Source: Thioalkalivibrio sp. ALJ21
GTDB taxonomy: Bacteria > Pseudomonadota > Gammaproteobacteria > Ectothiorhodospirales > Ectothiorhodospiraceae
Assembly (NCBI RefSeq): GCF_000378605.1
Contig: NZ_KB905156.1
Location: 663,209 to 727,208, forward strand
Length of the DNA stretch: 64,000 nt
Direction of reading: 5' to 3'
The notes beneath the pieces are model-generated. The model was not told where the DNA came from. It made no database searches and worked only from the letters and a program-made list of their open reading frames with translations. This document shows, piece by piece, positions 45,767 to 54,306 of the stretch (the first letter of the stretch is position 1; every line of letters starts with the position of its first letter). A program made the position numbers and the translations under genes.

Positions 45767-46762
45767 ATGACGACCCGCGTCCATTTGACCGTTGATACCG
45801 AGTTCAGCATCGCGGGGGCCTTTCGCGAGCCGCAAACCCACCAACCGGTCGGGCCGCCGTCGGTCTACTGCCATCGCAACGGGCGCTCCGAAGGTCTTGG
45901 CTATCTGCTGGACACCCTCGACCGGTATGCGATTCGCGCCACCTTCTTTGTCGAGACGCTGAACACGACTTACTTCGGCGACGAGCCGATGGGCGAGATC
46001 GCCCACGAGATCGCCGGCCGCGGGCACGATATCCAGCTCCATCTGCACCCCTGCTGGACGTATTTCGGGCACCCGGACTGGGCCCAGCGGCTGCAAAGCG
46101 ACCCGCCGAACGACAATGTCACCCGGCGCAGCGTCGAGGAACTGGCCGACCTGATCGAACAGGGAAGGGCGACGTTCCGCCGCTGGGGGCTGGATGCCCC
46201 CAGCGTGCTGCGTACCGGCGGGCTCAAGGTCGACCTGAAGGTCTACGCTGCCATGCGCCAGGCCGGGCTCCCCCGGGCCTCCAACATCGGGCTCGCGATC
46301 TATCCGCCGGCCGAACCGGAGCTGCAGCTGCGGGGCGGCTGCCACGTGATCGACGGGGTCCTGGAGTTCCCGGTGACCACCTATACCGATTTCCAGTGGG
46401 GGCCCCGGACCCATCTGAAGTCGCTCACCATTACCGGCACCTCCTGGCCGGAGATGCGCAGGTTGCTGTTTCAGGCCAGGCGCCAGGGGCTCAGCGATGT
46501 GGTCGTGCTGACGCACCCGTTCGAGTTCGTGCGCTATCGGGACGATCAGCCGACACCCGGCATCAATCTGCTGACCCGCCGCCGCCTGGAGCGACTGTGC
46601 CGGTTCCTGCGGTCGGAACCCGGATTCACCCCGGCCTGCATGGCCGACGTGCTGGCCACGCCCGCGCCTCGGGAGGCGACCCCCATGCTCACCGTTCCCG
46701 CAGCCCAGGCGGCATTGCGCGCCCTGGAGAACTGGACCAGTCAGCGGGTGTTCTGGGGATGA
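45767..46762 (+). CDS. Divergent polysaccharide deacetylase-like protein
   Basis: A 331-residue protein with the NodB-like barrel: LTVDTEFS at the start supplies the Asp-Glu pair and GHDIQLHLHPCW (about 86-97) the His metal ligands; LTHPFEF lies near residue 250. The sequence differs from the first deacetylase and belongs to the larger glycoside hydrolase/deacetylase superfamily. The final ATGA overlaps the next gene, so both are coupled. Substrate is probably a precursor of the same polysaccharide. Confidence 0.85.
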   Translation: MTTRVHLTVDTEFSIAGAFREPQTHQPVGPPSVYCHRNGRSEGLGYLLDTLDRYAIRATFFVETLNTTYFGDEPMGEIAHEIAGRGHDIQLHLHPCWTYFGHPDWAQRLQSDPPNDNVTRRSVEELADLIEQGRATFRRWGLDAPSVLRTGGLKVDLKVYAAMRQAGLPRASNIGLAIYPPAEPELQLRGGCHVIDGVLEFPVTTYTDFQWGPRTHLKSLTITGTSWPEMRRLLFQARRQGLSDVVVLTHPFEFVRYRDDQPTPGINLLTRRRLERLCRFLRSEPGFTPACMADVLATPAPREATPMLTVPAAQAALRALENWTSQRVFWG

Positions 46763-47757
46763 AAGCCGACCATCCAATGGCCGGACATTCGGTGGCCCGC
46801 TATCCGGTCGAGCGGGTCCGTCTCGCCCTGCGCATCGGCGAGATCACGCTGGGCGACGTCTCGCTGCGCATGTCGGTCGACAGCCGCCATTTCCTGCAGC
46901 GCCCGGCGGCCCAGGCCCCGTACGCCGGGGATGCGGTCGCCGATGGCCACCTGGCCCGCTCGCAGCCCGTCGAGGCGCCCTTGCCACGGCTGTCGTGGGT
47001 GGCGGGCTATCTGCGCTACGTCCCCAGCCAGTACATGCGCCACTACATCGATCTCGACCTGGGCTGGGCGGGTTATCAGGCGAAGTTCTCCTCCAAGTCC
47101 CGCCAGACGATGCGGCGCAAGGTGCGCAAGTTCGCCGATGCCTCCGGGGGCACGATCGACTGGCGCACCTATCGCACACCGGAGGAGCTCGAGACCTTTC
47201 GCAGCCTGGCGCGCGAGGTCTCGCGGCTGACCTACCAGGAGCGCCTGCTGAACGCCGGCCTCCCGGACGATGACGAGTTCGCCGACCGCAGCGCGCGGCT
47301 GGCCGCTGCCGACCAGGTGCGGGCCTACCTCCTGTTCCTGGATGGCGAGCCGGTGGCGTATCTGTATTGCCCGGCCCGGGACTCGGCCCTGCTCTATGCC
47401 TACCTGGGCTACCACCCGAAGGTAGCCGCTCTGTCGCCGGGCACGGTACTGCAATGGCTGGTGCTGGAATCCCTGTTCCAGGAGGGCCGGTTTCGCTATT
47501 TCGATTTCGCCCCGGGCGACAGTCCGCACAAGGCTCTGTTTGGTTCGGACCACCAGCTCTGTTCGGATATCTATTACCTGCGGCGCCGCCCGCGCCCGCT
47601 CGCCCTGGGTCTTGCCCATGCCGCCACCACGCTGGCTTCGGATGTCGTCTCCGCGGTCCTGTCCCGGATCGGTCTCAAACAATCGCTGAAGCGTTTCCTG
47701 CGCCGCGGTGGGGCCAGCAGCCCCGTCGGCCATGATCGGGAGGTGATCAAGAAATGA
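46759..47757 (+). CDS. BcsL/CelD-type GNAT acetyltransferase
   Basis: A 332-residue protein of the Acetyltransf_6 (CelD/BcsL, FemAB-related) group: FSSKSRQTMRRKVRKFADASGG, a central GNAT fold with VRAYLLFLDGEPVAYLYC, and GTVLQWLVLESLFQEGRFRYFDFAPGDSPHKALFG read in parts, the usual C-terminal motif. Such proteins transfer acyl or aminoacyl groups in polysaccharide loci. ATG at 46759 overlaps the deacetylase stop; the earlier in-frame start at 46396 is within that gene. It is the last gene of the rightward wecB cluster. Confidence 0.85.
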   Translation: MKADHPMAGHSVARYPVERVRLALRIGEITLGDVSLRMSVDSRHFLQRPAAQAPYAGDAVADGHLARSQPVEAPLPRLSWVAGYLRYVPSQYMRHYIDLDLGWAGYQAKFSSKSRQTMRRKVRKFADASGGTIDWRTYRTPEELETFRSLAREVSRLTYQERLLNAGLPDDDEFADRSARLAAADQVRAYLLFLDGEPVAYLYCPARDSALLYAYLGYHPKVAALSPGTVLQWLVLESLFQEGRFRYFDFAPGDSPHKALFGSDHQLCSDIYYLRRRPRPLALGLAHAATTLASDVVSAVLSRIGLKQSLKRFLRRGGASSPVGHDREVIKK

Positions 47758-47934
47758 TCCTGAAACGCCATTTCCGCAAGGCTTACACGCCTGTGCCAGG
47801 GGGGTGGTAACAAGTACCGCCTTACATGTACTTTGTGGGCGGGCCGCAAGCGGCCTCGGTTCTTACGACTGATAACGGTGCCACCCTTGCTGAACGTGGG
47901 CAGTGAGAGGATGGGTAGGCACTAGTAAATTCGT

Positions 47935-49176
47935 TCAAGATCTCCCGCTCCCGCGTGAGATGCTGCGGCGCAGAGACGAAAGGAGGCGTGGCCCTCGGGA
48001 ACGCCCCCATCGTCTGCGTACCAGGTGTAGCACTGCCAGCGGAAGGGGTCTCAACCTCGTGGGGAAGGCAGCCCCATAGGCCTTCAGTTGGTCGCGGATT
48101 GCGTCGGAGAGATACCCATCTCCGTGAACCTGGACGGAAGGGAGCCCCCAGTCGGCATTAGCCTCCACAATGACCGGTCCGTCGACGGTCAGAGCGATAT
48201 CCCAGCCAATAGAACGTGCCCCGGAGAATATCCGTGCCGCGTGTTCACATAGTTCCAGGGTGGCATTCCAGTCGGGAATCCGAAGGCCTTCGAACGGAGC
48301 ACCTGTTTCTGGATGGGACGCGCTCCATTCGCCCCCGAACTCGGCCTTCCGAACACCCTTGCCAAGCTGCCCCGTGCTGGGGTCAACTCGGATCGACAGA
48401 CCACCTTTGTCCCAGTTATCGGTCGCGTTGTCGCCGCAACCGACTCGTAGAATGGAATGGTGTATGTGGACGTTACCTTCGGTATCCATGAAGGTCACGA
48501 TCCGGAAGGTATTGACACTGCTGGGGTTGAGTGCAGCCAGAAACGGGTGTTGGCGCAAGACCTCTTGAATAATCCAGCCGGGATAGCGGTTCGTATGGAC
48601 ATCGAACACATCTTCGGCGAGACAGGCGGGAAACTCCGTAACCGGTACGGTTCGACCATCATATTGAACATCATCCGTGCCATCCGACCTCCTCTGGATC
48701 GTCGCTTTAGTAATGCTGTCCCCGCGCGATCCGCCGCGCGGCTTGAAGATCAGTTCTGCTACATCGCTAGCGCGCAGCAGCGCACACAGGTCCTGCGGAT
48801 TCCGTAATGGGTCACCGCTGGCAGTTAGGCCTACAACCGGATGGTAGAGCCCCAAGGTGCGCGGTACGGGTACCGCCAGCGCGGAAAGGACCTGATGCGT
48901 CATCCACTTGTCGTCAAGGAGGTGCTTCTCGTAGCCAATATTTATGCAGGGATGGTAACGGCGGTGATTCTCCTCAAACGACAGGTAGCGCATGGCAAGC
49001 TGGGGATTGCCAAGGTTCTCAAACCCGTACAAGGAGTATTCCCGGCGGGTGAATCCGCTACCCAATATCCGTGTTTTATCTGTGTTCACAGAACTATCTC
49101 CATTGACCGTCCGAGCAGCGTGCGATGGGCCCAGTGAGAATGCTCCCGACTTGTCGGGCCGCTCAGTCTTTCCCAT
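47935..49176 (-). CDS. Sugar-transfer-associated ATP-grasp protein
   Basis: A 413-residue ATP-grasp protein of the group often beside capsular glycosyltransferases. LIFKPRGGSRGDSI (about 145-158), WIIQEVL, FRIVTFMD and VDGPVIVEANADWGLPSVQ outline the ATP- and metal-binding core. Such enzymes ligate a carboxylate to an amine or alcohol; the group is functionally unproved. ATG at 49176 has no strong ribosome site. Base composition is lower in GC than neighbours, suggesting transfer. It follows another ATP-grasp gene by five bases. Confidence 0.82.
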   Translation of the reverse strand: MGKTERPDKSGAFSLGPSHAARTVNGDSSVNTDKTRILGSGFTRREYSLYGFENLGNPQLAMRYLSFEENHRRYHPCINIGYEKHLLDDKWMTHQVLSALAVPVPRTLGLYHPVVGLTASGDPLRNPQDLCALLRASDVAELIFKPRGGSRGDSITKATIQRRSDGTDDVQYDGRTVPVTEFPACLAEDVFDVHTNRYPGWIIQEVLRQHPFLAALNPSSVNTFRIVTFMDTEGNVHIHHSILRVGCGDNATDNWDKGGLSIRVDPSTGQLGKGVRKAEFGGEWSASHPETGAPFEGLRIPDWNATLELCEHAARIFSGARSIGWDIALTVDGPVIVEANADWGLPSVQVHGDGYLSDAIRDQLKAYGAAFPTRLRPLPLAVLHLVRRRWGRSRGPRLLSSLRRSISRGSGRS

Positions 49177-49181
49177 TTTAA

Positions 49182-50411
49182 TTATTTCGTTACTTTCAGG
49201 GCGTCCCGCAAGGCATTTCTGGTGTCTTTAATGAATGGTATTGGATCCATCATGTTGAAGACGAAGTAATGGTTTCCAGGCCGAAGTGGATAAGTCAGAA
49301 AACCTACAGCCTGCCAAAGTGGACTTCCGCTCTCCGGTGCTGGGCCTGCGTTGCTCCTGTTTTTTCTCAGAATTTCCCATAGGTATTTCGCCTCGTGGAC
49401 GAATGACAAGCACCTTATTCCTGGGATGCATTTCTTCCGAGCGACCGTTCCACGCTGCTTGCAATGGACGCTGTCCGATACGAATCGGACGCCGGAGTGA
49501 TAGGCCAATGGCAAACTGCCCCAGAAACGTCCGTTTACTTCGATCAGATACAACTCCCCATCATGAGGGCTCCTTCGGTACTCCAGCATCGCAACGCCTT
49601 CCCACTCCAATGACTTAAGGAAGCCGACCGTCTTCTCAAAAGCCTCCCCTTCCTCATCGGGATCTAGCGACTCACATAACGCCGATATTCCCCCGCTAGG
49701 AGGCCACTCATGTAGCCTTTTGTGCGCACACCGCACGACGGCTTCCCCATCATGCATCAACACGGTGTGGCCCACGCCCTCGCCCGGGCAATAGGCCTGA
49801 ACCATCGGTACAACACCCGCATTCAGCATGCACTCTATCCGGGCGCGCAAGGCATCAATGTCGTAGTAATACTCACACTTCTCTATCTGGATTCCTGACC
49901 TTTGCAGTCTGAGCGGGTCTTCGTTCACGTCGTTTGCCTTCACGATAATTGGGAACTGCCCCGACTCGAACCTGTTTGGATGGGACAGTACTTCGTGCGG
50001 ATCGTACATAGGCGGGACCCGTAGTCCATACTTCGATGCCTCCTGGTTAAGTAGTCGTTTGTCCAGAACTTTGGAAAGTTGGCTTTGATCCGGGAACATC
50101 ATCTCCACGCCTTGGAACTCGTGCCTGTGGTAGTTGAGGCGAATGATGTCGGCCTCCCACACTGCAAATACATGGGTCACTGCATCGGAACGGATGATCT
50201 CGGATACAAAAGGCACCAGATCGTCCACGCCCGGAGGGATCAGATACTTCTTGGTGACATAGCGTGAAGAAAACCCCAATGCATCGCGGCCACGTGATGC
50301 TGCGATCACATCGAATCCTGCCTCTCCAAGTTCTCTGACAATGGCGAGTCCAATCCTGCCACCAACTCCGATGACGAGAGCTCGAATATCGTCTTGATTC
50401 CACTCAGGCAT
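49182..50411 (-). CDS. ATP-grasp carboxylate-amine ligase-like protein
   Basis: A 409-residue protein. A Rossmann-like preATP-grasp domain (ALVIGVGGRIGLAIVRELGEAGF, about 11-33) is followed by ATP-grasp elements: FPIIVKANDVN, GVAMLEYRR and LYLIEVNGRFWGSLPLA. The build matches carbamoyl-phosphate-synthetase-like ligases in O-antigen loci. ATG at 50411 is used; GTG at 50420 is an alternative. Its GC content is clearly low (28 of 60 bases G or C at 49261-49320). It lies between two other ATP-grasp genes on the same strand. Confidence 0.82.
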   Translation of the reverse strand: MPEWNQDDIRALVIGVGGRIGLAIVRELGEAGFDVIAASRGRDALGFSSRYVTKKYLIPPGVDDLVPFVSEIIRSDAVTHVFAVWEADIIRLNYHRHEFQGVEMMFPDQSQLSKVLDKRLLNQEASKYGLRVPPMYDPHEVLSHPNRFESGQFPIIVKANDVNEDPLRLQRSGIQIEKCEYYYDIDALRARIECMLNAGVVPMVQAYCPGEGVGHTVLMHDGEAVVRCAHKRLHEWPPSGGISALCESLDPDEEGEAFEKTVGFLKSLEWEGVAMLEYRRSPHDGELYLIEVNGRFWGSLPLAYHSGVRFVSDSVHCKQRGTVARKKCIPGIRCLSFVHEAKYLWEILRKNRSNAGPAPESGSPLWQAVGFLTYPLRPGNHYFVFNMMDPIPFIKDTRNALRDALKVTK

Positions 50412-50426
50412 GTTCAGCACGCGGCG

Positions 50427-51509
50427 TCAACGCATTAGGAAAGGTCGGGGGTCGCTCATCGCCTGCCAGAGACCGCGCAGGTTGTACGGGGCGATCCCGC
50501 GCCACTGGCGGGGCTGCCAGAGCAGGTGTTTCAGCAGGTGGCTGTGCAGGTGGTAGGCACCGGCCGCGGGGGAGGCGCGTACAGCCGGGCTCCCCGCGGC
50601 CAGCGCAAAACCCGCCTCGACGAAATTGATCCCGGCCCACAGCGAGGCCTGCAGGGTGTACCAAAAGCGCGGATTGCACTCGAGTACGCGCACGTCCCCG
50701 GTCGATTCATCCACGCGCAGGTCGATATTCGCCACGCCGGTATAGTTCGCCGCCCGGACGATCCGGCGACCGATCTCCAGCAGCCGCTCGTCGGTGAAAA
50801 ATTCCAGCGAACAGGGATTCCGGCGCGATTGCAGGAGATGGCAGACCACTTCCCCATCCCGGGCCAGCAGGCTCAGGTCCGCGTCGAATCCGGGCACATA
50901 TTCCTGCACCACCAGCGGGAATTGGGCATGGCGGCCACCTCTCTCCAGGTGGGCCTCGATGTCCTCGAGCCGCTTCGCCTGAAGGATTCCATGGCTGGAT
51001 TCGCCGTACAGTGGTTTGACCACGACTGGGAACGCCATCCCGGCATCCTGCAGGTGCTCCAGGTCTTCGGGGCTTTCCAGGTGCAGTGCCCTTGGACACG
51101 GGATTCCATGGGTCTCCATGAAACGTTGAAAGGTCCATTTGTCGTCCAGCATGCCCAGCACCTCCAGGCTGCTGGAGGGAAAGGCCGTCACGCCCGGCAG
51201 GCGCGGTGCAAGCGCGTGGACTACGCCGGCCCCCAGGATGTCGGCCCCGATAATCCCGTCGATACGGTGTCGTGTGCAGTAGTCGCGCAGGTGGTCGCCA
51301 AAGGCTTCCAGGGTTTCCGGCTGGGTGTCCGGCAGGGGCATGCGCTGGTAGCGATCGCGGTACCGGGAGTGACGGGCGGCCCCCGGGGATTTGAGCTCCA
51401 GCAGGTGGATCTCGGCGCCGAGGCGCTGCAGGCAGTACAGCACCTTCAGGGCAAGCGGCGAACCGTCGGAGAGCACCGCGACGCGCTGCGGCATGGGGAT
51501 TTCGGTCAT
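50427..51509 (-). CDS. ATP-grasp protein, third of the cluster
   Basis: A 360-residue ATP-grasp ligase of normal high GC. VAVLSDGSPLALKVLYCLQRLG (about 9-30) starts the preATP-grasp domain; FPVVVKPLYGESSHGI, PLVVQEYVPGFDADLSLL and LRVDESTGDVRVLECNPRFWYTL form the ATP and metal sites. ATG at 51509 overlaps the stop of the acetyltransferase upstream (ATGA), so the pair is coupled. It probably activates a carboxylate for amide formation; the acceptor is unknown. Confidence 0.83.
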   Translation of the reverse strand: MTEIPMPQRVAVLSDGSPLALKVLYCLQRLGAEIHLLELKSPGAARHSRYRDRYQRMPLPDTQPETLEAFGDHLRDYCTRHRIDGIIGADILGAGVVHALAPRLPGVTAFPSSSLEVLGMLDDKWTFQRFMETHGIPCPRALHLESPEDLEHLQDAGMAFPVVVKPLYGESSHGILQAKRLEDIEAHLERGGRHAQFPLVVQEYVPGFDADLSLLARDGEVVCHLLQSRRNPCSLEFFTDERLLEIGRRIVRAANYTGVANIDLRVDESTGDVRVLECNPRFWYTLQASLWAGINFVEAGFALAAGSPAVRASPAAGAYHLHSHLLKHLLWQPRQWRGIAPYNLRGLWQAMSDPRPFLMR

Positions 51510-52081
51510 ACCGGCAGGCGAAGTTGAATGCGCCGGGAGAACGGGCAGATCTCGATATAGGAGCCGGCGACCCGCCAGCCGGTTTTTTCGCTGACCCGGA
51601 TCGAGCTCTTGTGGCTGTGCCAGATGCGGCTGTACAGGCGGGTGAAGCCCCGTTGCGACATCAGGTAGGCCGTCTGCCTTTTCAGCAGGGCCGCATACCC
51701 CTGCCCGCGATGCTGGGGCAGGGTGTACAGCCCGGTCGATTTCGCCGCCCCCTCGGGCAGTCTCCAACTGCGCCCCTGGCGCTCTTCCTCGTACCGCGCG
51801 CCCCACCAGTACCATTGCACCGCCACGAGCTCATCGTCGCGAAAAAGGCCGAAGCCCTGTGCTCCTTCGCCTCCGAACTCCCGACGCTGGAGCATCCCTT
51901 CGTCCACCACGCCGTCCAGGTCCTCGGGGGTGATCGGCTCGACCCGGATGCCCTCGGGCAGTTCGGCCGCGGGCTGCGGGAGGTCGATATAAAAGACCTT
52001 CCAGTACTGGTAATCGCCCAGCCCCAGGTGCAGGGCCTCCTTTAAAAGGCTGCGCGGACTGTAAACATTGACGGTGGCCAC
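51506..52081 (-). CDS. GNAT-family N-acetyltransferase
   Basis: A 191-residue GNAT-fold protein, start GTG at 52081 (MATVNVYSPRSLLKEALHLG). The fold is marked by IRVEPITPEDLDGVV, VQWYWW, TGLYTLPQHRGQGYAALLKRQTAYL with the acyl-CoA loop RGQGYA, and SSIRVSEKTGWRVAGSY. It is the first gene of a leftward cluster with three ATP-grasp ligases and is coupled to the third by an ATGA overlap. The substrate may be an amino sugar or amino acid substituent. Confidence 0.82.
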   Translation of the reverse strand: MATVNVYSPRSLLKEALHLGLGDYQYWKVFYIDLPQPAAELPEGIRVEPITPEDLDGVVDEGMLQRREFGGEGAQGFGLFRDDELVAVQWYWWGARYEEERQGRSWRLPEGAAKSTGLYTLPQHRGQGYAALLKRQTAYLMSQRGFTRLYSRIWHSHKSSIRVSEKTGWRVAGSYIEICPFSRRIQLRLPV

Positions 52082-52474
52082 ACGCTTCCCCTATTACGCC
52101 CTTCGCGACCCAGGCAGTCGCCGGATATGGCCGCCCTGGCTTTCGACGCACGCCATGACGCGAGTGCAGTTTGACGATGCGGTTTTGGTAAATCGATCCT
52201 GGAGGCCGGTTCTGGCTGTGCTTTCATATTTCGACAGGAAGCGATCATTAATCAGTGTCTCCCTAGCATATATCGCCACGTTGCGACTGTCGGTACGGTT
52301 TTTTTGGTACGCGAAAGCCCTTTCAGCGCCGTTTCAAGCTGCTAGGCTGAAATGTCCGGATCAGGTTTGTTAAGGGACAAATGAGATCGCCCAATCAGGC
52401 GGGGCAAACAGGGCATTCTTGCAACGAAGAGGCCGGGTGCGGTCGCGCATTGGTTTTTAGTTGGGGAGGGTATC
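52082..52474. other. 393-base divergent intergenic region with a solo repeat terminus
   Basis: No gene is supported here. It holds promoters for the leftward GNAT/ATP-grasp cluster and the rightward Asn-synthetase cluster. A GGGAAAC-family terminus lies at 52248-52266 (TTAATCAGTGTCTCCCTAG). Composition is lower in GC than the coding neighbours, with a T7 run near 52300. No clear -35/-10 pair stands out. Confidence 0.6.
52248..52266 (-). repeat. Solo terminus of the GGGAAAC element family
   Basis: TTAATCAGTGTCTCCCTAG matches the right end of the element at 17597 except for GTCTCC in place of GTTTCC, and ends in TAG as that element does. Confidence 0.6.
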
Positions 52475-52858
52475 GTGGGTAAAGTGTTGGGGTTACTGGT
52501 ATCCGCGCTCTATCGTTTCAATTATATCGTTGGGCACTTTTTCCGTCCCGATGTGTGGGGGAAGTTTCAGGCGGCCGCCGACCACTATGGTCCGTCGGCC
52601 CCGGTCATCGCCCGGAGGGCGCTGCGGTTGTACGGGGTCGCCCGCTTTCTGTCTGGTGAGGTGCTGTTTCGAGGGCTGCGGAACACGCGCGTTCCGATGC
52701 GCGAGCGCTTGGCCAATGTTGGCGATGAGCGCCTGCAAGGGGTCCAGTTCGCTGTTAACTCGTCGCATGCGCCGCTATGTCGCAACAAGCTTGTGAACCA
52801 GCGAGACCGCATTCAGGACCACCAGTGGCCCTGGCGGGGGAAGCGATGGCGTTCGTAG
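52475..52858 (+). CDS. Small hypothetical protein before the Asn-synthetase homologue
   Basis: A 127-residue frame starting GTG at 52475 with GGGGAGGG upstream. The first 80 residues look protein-like (MGKVLGLLVSALYRFNYIVG, then a basic segment); the end is Arg/Trp-rich and overlaps the next gene by 13 bases, so the true stop context is odd. A weak hydrophobic N-terminal stretch may associate with the membrane. I do not recognise a family. It could instead be a leader region with no product. Confidence 0.45.
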   Translation: MGKVLGLLVSALYRFNYIVGHFFRPDVWGKFQAAADHYGPSAPVIARRALRLYGVARFLSGEVLFRGLRNTRVPMRERLANVGDERLQGVQFAVNSSHAPLCRNKLVNQRDRIQDHQWPWRGKRWRS

Positions 52859-54306
52859 AAGTCAGTGGTCGCCAGTGCGTGGGCCAGGCGTCCCATCGCC
52901 TGGCGTTCGATTGGGTCGCCGATGGCCCGACCCTCGCCGCCGGTTGGTCGTTCGATGGGACGAGTCTGTCGGTCTCGGCCGATCGGCTCGGATTCATCCC
53001 GCTGTTCTATGCCCGTGAGGGCCGTCGCCTGATCGTGGCCGACTCCCTGCGGGAGGCCGCGGCGCGCTTGTCGGCCCCAGCCTTTGACGACGAGGCCATC
53101 GCGGTCTTCATGGCGCTGGGTTATCTCGTGGGTGACCAGACTCCGCTGGCGGGCGTGAAGGTTCTGATGCCCGGGGAGACCCTGCTGTGGCGTGAGGGTG
53201 TGCTCTCCGGCGAGCGCCCCGCCATCCCCCTGATGGCCGCTTTCCCTGGAGACCCGCACGAGGCGCGGACACGGTTCGCGGAACTCTTTGCGCGGGCGAT
53301 CGAGCGGCGCGCCGCTGGCGGTGTGGGGCGCCTGCCGCTGTCCGGGGGCCGCGACTCGCGCCATATCTGTCTGGAGCTGGCGCAACAGGACACCCCACCA
53401 CCCCGAACCCTGGTCCTGCGGGCGAAGAGGGGGGACGAGAGTGGCGTGGCGTGTGCGCTGTCCCAGCACCTGGGGATCGAATGTCAGGTGATCGACAATC
53501 CCCAGGATCGTATCGCCGCGGAGCGACAGAAAAACCGCCTGAACCACTACTCCACCGACGAGAACAGCTGGTACCTCGCGTTGATGCCGCATCTGGACGG
53601 CCCGGTATTCGATGGCCTGGCCGGTGACGCCTTGAGCAACGGCAACTATTTCGACCCGCGAACGGCCGAGTGCCTGGATGCCGGTGATCTCGAAGGGGCG
53701 GCGAATCGTGTGCTGATGGCGGGCAGTTACACGTCGTTTCTGAAGCGGCCGTTTCAGGACCGCTGGCGCCTGCAGGTCGCTCATGATGCGATCATCCGCG
53801 AGTTGGCCATGCACGCCGGCGCGCCCGACCCGGTCAAGTCGTTCCTGTTCTGGAACCGGATCCGCCGCGAGATCGCCCTGCTGCCGATCGCCATGGCCGG
53901 ACAGCAGCAGGCCGTCTGCCTGCCCTATCCAGACCCGGACGTGCTGGCGTTTCTGCTGAGCCTGCCGTGGCAGTCGTTTGCGATGCGCGCGTTCCATGAC
54001 GAGGTGATCAAGAGTCACTATCCCCACGCCGCGCACATCCCGTACAGCCAGAAGCCCACGGAGCCGCGCCCACGCGCGGAGTGGACGCGTATCAGCCGCA
54101 GTGCGGCCCACCTGGCGCGGCCATTGTTCAATGTGTTCACTCGTCCCGAGCGTGTGGTCGGCTACACCCTCGAGGCCCTGCGCACAGGGCGTACCCGTCC
54201 GCTCTCGCCGACCTTCGTCAAGGTGATGCCGCTACTCCAGGCGGTGCAGGAACTGGGCGTCGACCCTCACCGTAACCAGGCGGCCCCGGCCGTCAAGGTC
54301 GCCTGA
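52846..54306 (+). CDS. Asparagine-synthetase-like protein lacking the glutaminase Cys
   Basis: A 486-residue protein. The N-terminal part folds like a class II glutamine amidotransferase (DRLGFIPLFYAREGRRLIVADSL) but begins MAFVEV, with no Cys at position 2, so it should not hydrolyse glutamine. The synthetase domain has the PP-loop LSGGRDSRH, RAKRGDESGVA and DGLAGDAL. Relatives include O-antigen uronamide-forming enzymes and beta-lactam/lasso cyclases. ATG at 52846 is preferred to one at 52777. Its stop overlaps the next start by one base. Confidence 0.82.
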   Translation: MAFVEVSGRQCVGQASHRLAFDWVADGPTLAAGWSFDGTSLSVSADRLGFIPLFYAREGRRLIVADSLREAAARLSAPAFDDEAIAVFMALGYLVGDQTPLAGVKVLMPGETLLWREGVLSGERPAIPLMAAFPGDPHEARTRFAELFARAIERRAAGGVGRLPLSGGRDSRHICLELAQQDTPPPRTLVLRAKRGDESGVACALSQHLGIECQVIDNPQDRIAAERQKNRLNHYSTDENSWYLALMPHLDGPVFDGLAGDALSNGNYFDPRTAECLDAGDLEGAANRVLMAGSYTSFLKRPFQDRWRLQVAHDAIIRELAMHAGAPDPVKSFLFWNRIRREIALLPIAMAGQQQAVCLPYPDPDVLAFLLSLPWQSFAMRAFHDEVIKSHYPHAAHIPYSQKPTEPRPRAEWTRISRSAAHLARPLFNVFTRPERVVGYTLEALRTGRTRPLSPTFVKVMPLLQAVQELGVDPHRNQAAPAVKVA

